DNA of 17,892 nucleotides from an uncultured Veillonella sp. (GTDB taxonomy: Bacteria > Bacillota > Negativicutes > Veillonellales > Veillonellaceae): NCBI RefSeq assembly GCF_937981445.1, contig NZ_CALJON010000020.1, forward strand, positions 1 to 17,892, in the 5' to 3' direction. Positions 13,202-17,892 of this stretch are shown one piece after another; the first letter of the stretch is position 1, and each line of letters begins with the position of its first letter. Under the pieces are notes generated by a model that ran no database searches, had not been told where the DNA came from, and saw only the letters and a program-made list of their open reading frames with translations. The translations under genes and the position numbers were made by a program.

Positions 13202-13788
13202 ACTGTAGCTCCCTTCGTAGTTTCTTCTTTCTTAGTTTTATATTGTTTGAAACATTCTTGGCCAATGAAGAGGCATGTGAGTCCTGCACCGAAGCCAGCG
13301 AGGAAGAGTGACACAATAGTTACCATTGAAATGGCTGGTAGTGGTGCTACATCTACAAATGGTTGCCATTGAATGGATAGTAAATAGGTAATAATGAGGG
13401 TGATAAACCAGCATAAAGCTGTTAGTATATAGGCGATTGTGCCACTAGTCCAAAAGACAGCTTTAGATGCATGCTGCCAATATTGAGGTAATTGGGGCTT
13501 CATATTAGACTGAAATTCAACTTGGGCCTTTTCAAACATATCTTTTAAATCATCTGCTATATCACCTTTCAAAAGGCCTTTTCGTTCAGTTATAATGCCT
13601 TCAGATAGATAAGCTTCGTAAATTTGTTTAGGGTCGCCTAAGGATCTTATAATTTCTTCATCCCTAAGATTTTGTTCATAGCCACTTCGGAAATGCTCTT
13701 CATAATCGCTGAGAATTTCATTTACATCTTCCGCTTTAGCTTGACGAAAGTAATAGCGTAATAAGTCTAAATATTGCTCTTTATTCAT
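13198..13788 (-). CDS. DUF1700/HAAS-domain membrane protein
   Basis: This 196-aa protein starts at minus-strand ATG 13788; AAGGAG lies about 9 bases before it, and the nearby TTG at 13797 is too close to that site. The N-terminal helical HAAS-type domain (about 3-62) reads EQYLDLLRYYFRQ, EILSDYEEHF, DEEIIRSLGDPKQIYEAYL. Two transmembrane helices follow (about 114-137 and 152-176), with a Lys-rich cytosolic tail. Such proteins are typically encoded next to PadR regulators and are thought to act with them. Its start overlaps the padR stop by eight bases, and its stop overlaps the next ATG. Confidence 0.9.
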   Translation of the reverse strand: MNKEQYLDLLRYYFRQAKAEDVNEILSDYEEHFRSGYEQNLRDEEIIRSLGDPKQIYEAYLSEGIITERKGLLKGDIADDLKDMFEKAQVEFQSNMKPQLPQYWQHASKAVFWTSGTIAYILTALCWFITLIITYLLSIQWQPFVDVAPLPAISMVTIVSLFLAGFGAGLTCLFIGQECFKQYKTKKEETTKGATV

Positions 13789-14104
13789 TAATGTCAACTC
13801 CTTCTAGGAAACGATTTACTGCGCTGGAAAAGTCTTGCCACTCCATTAACATGTGACGGTAAGACTTGGTTCCCTCCTCAGTAATACGATAATATTTGCG
13901 CGGTGGGCCACTGACTGATTCCTCCCAATAGGTGTCTACTAAATCATCTTTTTGTAAACGTTTAAGGAGGGGGTAGATGGATCCTTCGGACATTTCAACA
14001 TAGTCTGAAATGGTATCCACAATTTCGTAGCCATATTGATTCTTTTGGGTTAAAAGACCGAGCACTAAAAGCTCAATAACCCCTTTTTTTAGCTGTGTTT
14101 TCAT
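13781..14104 (-). CDS. PadR-family transcriptional regulator
   Basis: The protein is 107 aa from minus-strand ATG 14104, with AAGGAG five bases upstream. A 21-residue upstream extension to 14167 lacks both a ribosome site and family similarity. The winged helix-turn-helix shows GVIELLVLGLL, QYGYEIVDTI, EGSIYPLLKRLQKDDLV and SGPPRKYYRITEEG (the wing), the short PadR-s2 form. It would sense membrane or envelope stress or small molecules; no ligand is evident. It is first in a three-gene unit and probably represses it. It is divergent from ruvC. Confidence 0.93.
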   Translation of the reverse strand: MKTQLKKGVIELLVLGLLTQKNQYGYEIVDTISDYVEMSEGSIYPLLKRLQKDDLVDTYWEESVSGPPRKYYRITEEGTKSYRHMLMEWQDFSSAVNRFLEGVDINE

Positions 14105-14256
14105 GGCAACTCCTTTGCTTGTTATATTTTGTATATATTCATTCATTGGATAACTATATGTTAACACAAGGTATAATATAATGCAAGGTACTAAATAATA
14201 AACAATTCTTAAACAATTTTTAAATTCCTTTTTATTTCTTTTGTTCGCTCTTCTGT

Positions 14257-14285
14257 TTGGTTCAATGTGCTTTAAGTGTTATAAT
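14257..14285 (+). promoter_or_regulatory. Candidate ruvC promoter
   Basis: TTGGTT (14257-14262) and a perfect TATAAT (14280-14285) are 17 bases apart, with a start near 14292, about 34 bases before the ruvC GTG. The rest of the padR-ruvC gap (14105-14325) is very A/T rich and contains an 8-bp palindrome TGTTAACA (14159-14166) that could be a regulator site for the divergent PadR unit. No clear minus-strand promoter was fixed. Confidence 0.6.
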
Positions 14286-14325
14286 AAAATGATTGAGTAA
14301 ATAAGATTAGATAGGAGTGTTATTG

Positions 14326-14826
14326 GTGAGAGTTATTGGCATAGATCCAGGTAGCGCCATCTGTGGTTATGGTGTAATTGATGTAGAAGGCAATCGCCTT
14401 AAAACGGTAGCTTATGGTGCCATCACCACTACGCCGGACGATACAGATGCAAGACGCTTAGAAATTTTATTTAATGATTTAAGTGATATTTTAGAAGAAT
14501 ATCGCCCTCATAAATTTGGCGTAGAACAGCTCTTTTTTAATCGTAATGTGACTACGGCTATTACTGTAGGTCAGGCTAGGGGTGTTATTTTATTGGCGGC
14601 GAGTCAACAAGACTTACCGATTTATGAATATACGCCACTCCAAGTAAAACAAGCTGTTACTGGGTATGGTCGGGCTACGAAAGAGCAGGTGATTAGCATG
14701 ACTATGAAGCTCTTGGGCATTAAGGAAAAAATTAAGCCTGACGATACGGCCGATGCCTTGGCCATTGCTATTTGCACGGCCTATAGTTCGCAATCAGAGC
14801 AATTAAAGAAACGATTGCAGTTATAG
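14326..14826 (+). CDS. ruvC: Holliday junction endonuclease RuvC
   Basis: The protein is 166 aa from GTG 14326, eight bases after TAGGAG. In-frame GTG 14317 lies inside that site and TTG 14323 is less likely. RNase H-like fold with catalytic acids Asp7 (GIDPG), Glu67 (FGVEQLFF) and Asp140/Asp143 in KPDDTADALA; family length is normal. It makes paired nicks in Holliday junctions moved by RuvAB. The final codons (CAG TTA TAG) are also the first bases of a repeat array that separates it from ruvA. Confidence 0.96.
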   Translation: MRVIGIDPGSAICGYGVIDVEGNRLKTVAYGAITTTPDDTDARRLEILFNDLSDILEEYRPHKFGVEQLFFNRNVTTAITVGQARGVILLAASQQDLPIYEYTPLQVKQAVTGYGRATKEQVISMTMKLLGIKEKIKPDDTADALAIAICTAYSSQSEQLKKRLQL

Positions 14827-14958
14827 TGTTGAGCTATTAACGCTGGCAGTTATAGATTAAGCGCTTGGTGTTGACCCTTATAGATTAAACGCTTAGTGTT
14901 GACAGCTATAGATTAAGCGCTTAGTGTTGATCGCTATAGAGTTAGGATCTTAGTGCCT
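14817..14958 (+). repeat. Degenerate 28-29-bp tandem array starting at the ruvC stop codon
   Basis: About five units begin at 14817, 14846, 14875, 14903 and 14931, typically containing CTATAGATTAAGCGCTTAGT and GTTGA, with a partial sixth (GTAGTTATAG, about 14959). The first unit is the most diverged but opens with GCAGTTATAG, which includes the last codons and stop of ruvC; unit 2 repeats that string exactly. There are no unique spacers. The array takes most of the 194-base ruvC-ruvA gap. Confidence 0.8.
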
Positions 14959-15020
14959 GTAGTTATAGGGCAAAGTATATAAATTCAGATTACTATAGTA
15001 ATAATGATGAGGATGTAAAC

Positions 15021-15635
15021 ATGATTGGATATGTACGAGGCAAGGTGAGTCACATTTTTAGTGGCGCTTGCTTTATTGATGTAAATGGGGTCGGTTATCG
15101 CCTCCATATTTCAGCTAATACGCGCGATGCACTTCGTGAAGGTGAGGAGATTACTTTGTTCACGTACATGAGTGTTCGCGAAGATGCTATGCAGCTTTAC
15201 GGCTTTGCGACCCAAGATGAGTATGATTTATTTACCTTACTTATTTCTGTGTCCGGCATTGGGCCTAAAGTGGGGTTAGGCATGCTCTCTGGCATGAGTT
15301 CTGATGCGATTAAAGTAGCCATTATGAATGGCGAAGTCAAGACGCTTACCAAATTGCCAGGGATTGGTAAAAAATCAGCTGAACGATTGGTATTGGAGTT
15401 AAAAGATAAGATTGCAAAATTTGCGCCAGTTGTCATGACAAGCAAAAAAGGTGGCTTTGATTTTGATGCAGAACCGAACGCATCAGGGGTAGGCGGTTTA
15501 GTGACGGAGGCGCTTATTTCCTTAGGTTATGATGAAACTGAGTTCATTGATATTCTGCACCGCCTGGACGATGGTTCTCTCGGTGAATCCGAATTGCTCC
15601 GAGCTGTGTTGTCAGAATTAGGAAAGGGTAAATAG
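15021..15635 (+). CDS. ruvA: Holliday junction DNA helicase subunit RuvA
   Basis: This 204-aa protein has the three RuvA domains: an OB fold (MIGYVRGKV, DVNGVGYRLHIS, YMSVREDAMQLYGF), two helix-hairpin-helix motifs (LISVSGIGPKVGLGML and LTKLPGIGKKSAERLVLELKDK), and a C-terminal domain (VTEALISLGYDETE to the end) that contacts RuvB. It forms tetramers that bind the four-way junction. It starts after GAGGATG and ends two bases before ruvB, indicating co-expression. Confidence 0.97.
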   Translation: MIGYVRGKVSHIFSGACFIDVNGVGYRLHISANTRDALREGEEITLFTYMSVREDAMQLYGFATQDEYDLFTLLISVSGIGPKVGLGMLSGMSSDAIKVAIMNGEVKTLTKLPGIGKKSAERLVLELKDKIAKFAPVVMTSKKGGFDFDAEPNASGVGGLVTEALISLGYDETEFIDILHRLDDGSLGESELLRAVLSELGKGK

Positions 15636-15637
15636 GT

Positions 15638-16636
15638 ATGAAAGAAGAAGTTCGCATTATAGGAACTGAAGAACATGATGAAGATACTTGGCAATTAAGT
15701 TTGCGCCCTCGCTATTTTAGAGAATATATTGGTCAGAAAAAAGCTAAAGAAAACTTGGAGATTTTCATTCAAGCTGCTAAAAAACGTGGCGATGCATTAG
15801 ACCATGTGCTCTTATATGGTCCTCCAGGTCTTGGTAAAACAACCTTGGCCACGATTATCGCTAATGAGCTTGATGTAGCCCTTCGCATTACATCTGGACC
15901 AGCGATTGAGCGCCCTGGTGATTTGGCCGCCTTGCTGACGAATCTTAATGAAGGGGATGTACTTTTTATTGATGAAATTCATCGCTTATCTCGCAGTGTA
16001 GAAGAAGTTTTATATACGGCTATGGAAGATTATGCCATTGATATTATTATTGGCAAAGGGCCTAGTGCTCGCTCCATGCGTTATGAATTACCTCATTTTA
16101 CTTTAGTTGGCGCTACGACTAAGGCCGGCGCTTTAGCAGGGCCTTTGCGGGATCGCTTTGGCATTGTAAGCCGGTTGGAATATTATAATGAAGCGGAGCT
16201 AAAGGTGATTGTAGAACGGTCTGCTGACATATTAAATATGCCCATAGAAAGTGAAGGGGCATCAGAAATCGCCCGCCGCTCTAGAGGTACTCCACGTATT
16301 GCTAACCGCCTTTTAAAGCGCGTTCGCGATGTAGCGGAAGTTGTGGGCAATGGCACAATTACAAGAGCGATTGCAGATGAAGCTTTAAGACGTCTTGATA
16401 TTGACCAGCTAGGACTCGATCTTACGGATCGGCGTGTATTGCGCTCCATTATCGAAGTATATAAAGGGGGACCGGTAGGTCTTGATACTTTGGCGGCGCA
16501 AGTAAGTGAAGAGCGCGAAACTATTGAAGATGTGTATGAGCCCTATCTCATGCAATTAGGCTTATTGGCTAGGACAAGCCGTGGCCGTATTGTAACACCT
16601 TTGGCATATAAACATTTGGGCATTCCTATGCCTTAG
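15638..16636 (+). CDS. ruvB: Holliday junction branch-migration ATPase RuvB
   Basis: This 332-aa AAA+ protein has LRPRYFREYIGQKKAKENL, Walker A GPPGLGKTT (61-69), Walker B DEIHR (112-116), sensor 1 LVGATTKAG, arginine-finger region GPLRDRFGI, sensor 2 RGTPRIANRLLKRVRD, and a C-terminal winged helix ending TPLAYKHLGI. It is full length. The hexameric motor drives branch migration on RuvA-bound junctions before RuvC cuts. No terminator is obvious in the 101-base gap to the next gene, so read-through is likely. Confidence 0.98.
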   Translation: MKEEVRIIGTEEHDEDTWQLSLRPRYFREYIGQKKAKENLEIFIQAAKKRGDALDHVLLYGPPGLGKTTLATIIANELDVALRITSGPAIERPGDLAALLTNLNEGDVLFIDEIHRLSRSVEEVLYTAMEDYAIDIIIGKGPSARSMRYELPHFTLVGATTKAGALAGPLRDRFGIVSRLEYYNEAELKVIVERSADILNMPIESEGASEIARRSRGTPRIANRLLKRVRDVAEVVGNGTITRAIADEALRRLDIDQLGLDLTDRRVLRSIIEVYKGGPVGLDTLAAQVSEERETIEDVYEPYLMQLGLLARTSRGRIVTPLAYKHLGIPMP

Positions 16637-16737
16637 TTATGCAATAGGTATTTCTAGACCTCTGCCTATGAAATGAGGCTAATAAAGGGTATACAGGCTA
16701 TTACGAATTTAAAACAGGAGAATTAATAGGAGAGAAT

Positions 16738-17892
16738 ATGAAGCAACGAATTTGGTCGACTTGGTCATTTTTAGTTTTACTAAGTGCTACTACATTAGGC
16801 ACTACCGCCCTCGATGCTATATATAGTTCGCCTACAAAGGCGGCTATGATTCCCATTGTAAAAGAAGGGTATGGAGCTAGCTCAAAGGAGCTGCCAGGTC
16901 GCGTTATGGGTAATGTAACAGATGTTGACAAAGGCACAACCCCTAGTGTAGTACAAAGTTCTGATAAGAAGATATCTAAAACGAATTCCAAAAATGTATC
17001 AAAGTCTAAGAATATAGATAAAAATAAAACGAGCAAGGCTGATACTTCCAAGGAGCAGGTCACTAAGAGTGATTCAAAGTCTAAGGGGCCTGTTGTAAAG
17101 ACTACGAAATCAGTTAGTAGCCCTGCATATAATACAAATGAATCGACTCATATTCCTCAAATCCGAGTTCTTTTAGGGGCTCGTACAACCCCTTTAACCG
17201 TTACAGGCAATGGTGAAATCAGTGTATATGATGAAGATAAAAAGCCTATTCAACGAGTTACAACAGGGCAAGCTGTTGTAGTAGGGATTAAAAATCATAA
17301 GATTACGGTCAATGGCAAGGTTGTCGAAGGGGATGTATTTTTAAAATCCTGGCAGGGAAAAACGAGTACGCCTATTAAAATTGATGGTAAGCCCTACCGA
17401 GGTGCCATAAAGATTGCGGTTAACTCCAATGGTGCGATGATGATAATCAATGAAACTTCCTTAGAGTCCTATTTATATGGTGTCGTACCGGCTGAGGCGG
17501 TACCAAGCTGGCCTCAAGAAGCATTGAAGGCGCAGGCTGTAGCGGCTCGAACGTATGCACTTTACAATATGAAACAAAGCGCAGCTAAGCCTTATGATGT
17601 GAAGCCTACAACTAGTCATCAAGTGTATTCTGGACAAGCTGGAGAATACGATAGTACGACCCGTGCAGTAGATGCCACTAAGGGCTTAGTTATGAAATAT
17701 AAAGGTTCTCTTATTGAAGCATTTTTCCATTCTGATGGGGGCGGTTTTACTGAAGATAGCGTAAATGTGTGGGGCAGTGTAGTTCCTTATTTAAAAGGCG
17801 TTAAAGATTATTCTAATAATAGTGATACATCGGCTTGGACAGTCAGTTTAACCCGCAGTGCACTAGAAAATAAATTAAAAGCAGCTGGCAAA
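16738..17892 (+). CDS. SpoIID/LytB-domain cell-wall protein (partial, runs off window)
   Basis: This frame is open for 385 codons to the window edge, from ATG 16738 with AGGAGA upstream. It has an N-terminal hydrophobic segment (residues 7-25, signal peptide or anchor) and a Ser/Lys/Thr-rich low-complexity linker (about 55-140). A SpoIID/LytB domain follows: IRVLLGARTTPLTV, VKEVLKS-like repeats absent, then ETSLESYLYGVVPAEAVP and WPQEALKAQAVAARTYAL (from about 238), and FHSDGGGFTE. SpoIID in spore formers is a lytic transglycosylase acting on stripped glycan during engulfment; LytB enhances amidase. In a species that may not sporulate it would serve general envelope remodelling. The C-terminus is outside the window. 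Confidence 0.9.
   Translation, partial: MKQRIWSTWSFLVLLSATTLGTTALDAIYSSPTKAAMIPIVKEGYGASSKELPGRVMGNVTDVDKGTTPSVVQSSDKKISKTNSKNVSKSKNIDKNKTSKADTSKEQVTKSDSKSKGPVVKTTKSVSSPAYNTNESTHIPQIRVLLGARTTPLTVTGNGEISVYDEDKKPIQRVTTGQAVVVGIKNHKITVNGKVVEGDVFLKSWQGKTSTPIKIDGKPYRGAIKIAVNSNGAMMIINETSLESYLYGVVPAEAVPSWPQEALKAQAVAARTYALYNMKQSAAKPYDVKPTTSHQVYSGQAGEYDSTTRAVDATKGLVMKYKGSLIEAFFHSDGGGFTEDSVNVWGSVVPYLKGVKDYSNNSDTSAWTVSLTRSALENKLKAAGK

Noticed and set aside
14105..14167. N-terminal extension of the PadR gene
   Set aside because: AAGGAG is correctly placed for ATG 14104, and the extra 21 residues do not resemble PadR.
16637..16737. Possible terminator between ruvB and the SpoIID-type gene
   Set aside because: Only a 5-bp stem without a T run was found (about 16645-16670).

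Overview
The window looks like a piece of a low-to-moderate GC Bacillota chromosome. The block ylxM-ffh-rpsP-khpA(ylqC)-ylqD-rimM-trmD is the gene order typical of that phylum. YlqD, a CsoR-type copper regulator, PadR plus a DUF1700/HAAS partner, and a SpoIID/LytB protein next to ruvCAB all fit. My inference is a Negativicutes member such as Veillonella; this rests on gene content and style and was not tested.

Layout. (1) 1-147: the 3' end of an XRE-like regulator, then a terminator with a promoter nested in it. (2) 181-4139: a compact plus-strand accessory module. It encodes an HNH-like nuclease joined (through a +1 frame break) to a membrane/coiled-coil part, a coiled-coil protein split by an in-frame TAA from its C-terminal membrane anchor, a 94-aa helical protein, and a CbxX/SpoVK-type AAA+ ATPase. 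(3) 4145-4801, minus strand: a YigZ/IMPACT-family gene, whose apparent terminator lies inside the 3' end of the AAA+ gene. (4) 4854-7734: a copper operon csoR-copA with a near-textbook CsoR palindrome, a duplicated leader segment, a 26-bp tandem array and a strong terminator. (5) 7806-12886: a housekeeping operon for protein targeting, ribosome and tRNA maturation (ylxM, ffh, rpsP, khpA, ylqD, rimM, trmD) plus a class I glutamine-amidotransferase-like hydrolase, from a good sigma-A-type promoter to a very long terminator hairpin. (6) 12965-14104, minus strand: a coupled three-gene unit of PadR regulator, HAAS-domain membrane protein and a small membrane/secreted protein. (7) 14326-17892: ruvC, ruvA, ruvB (Holliday junction resolution) followed by a SpoIID-type cell-wall protein that runs off the window.

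The least explained part is region 2. HNH-like nuclease, membrane protein, coiled-coil protein and AAA+ ATPase in tight order form a plausible, undescribed conflict or defence-type module, but two of its genes are interrupted here. It may therefore be decaying, phase-variable, or affected by sequencing error.

A second theme is three unrelated short tandem-repeat arrays placed downstream of stop codons (after the nuclease/membrane gene, copA and ruvC). Two of them include the stop codon of the preceding gene as part of the repeat unit. No tRNA, rRNA, CRISPR array or intact insertion sequence was found.
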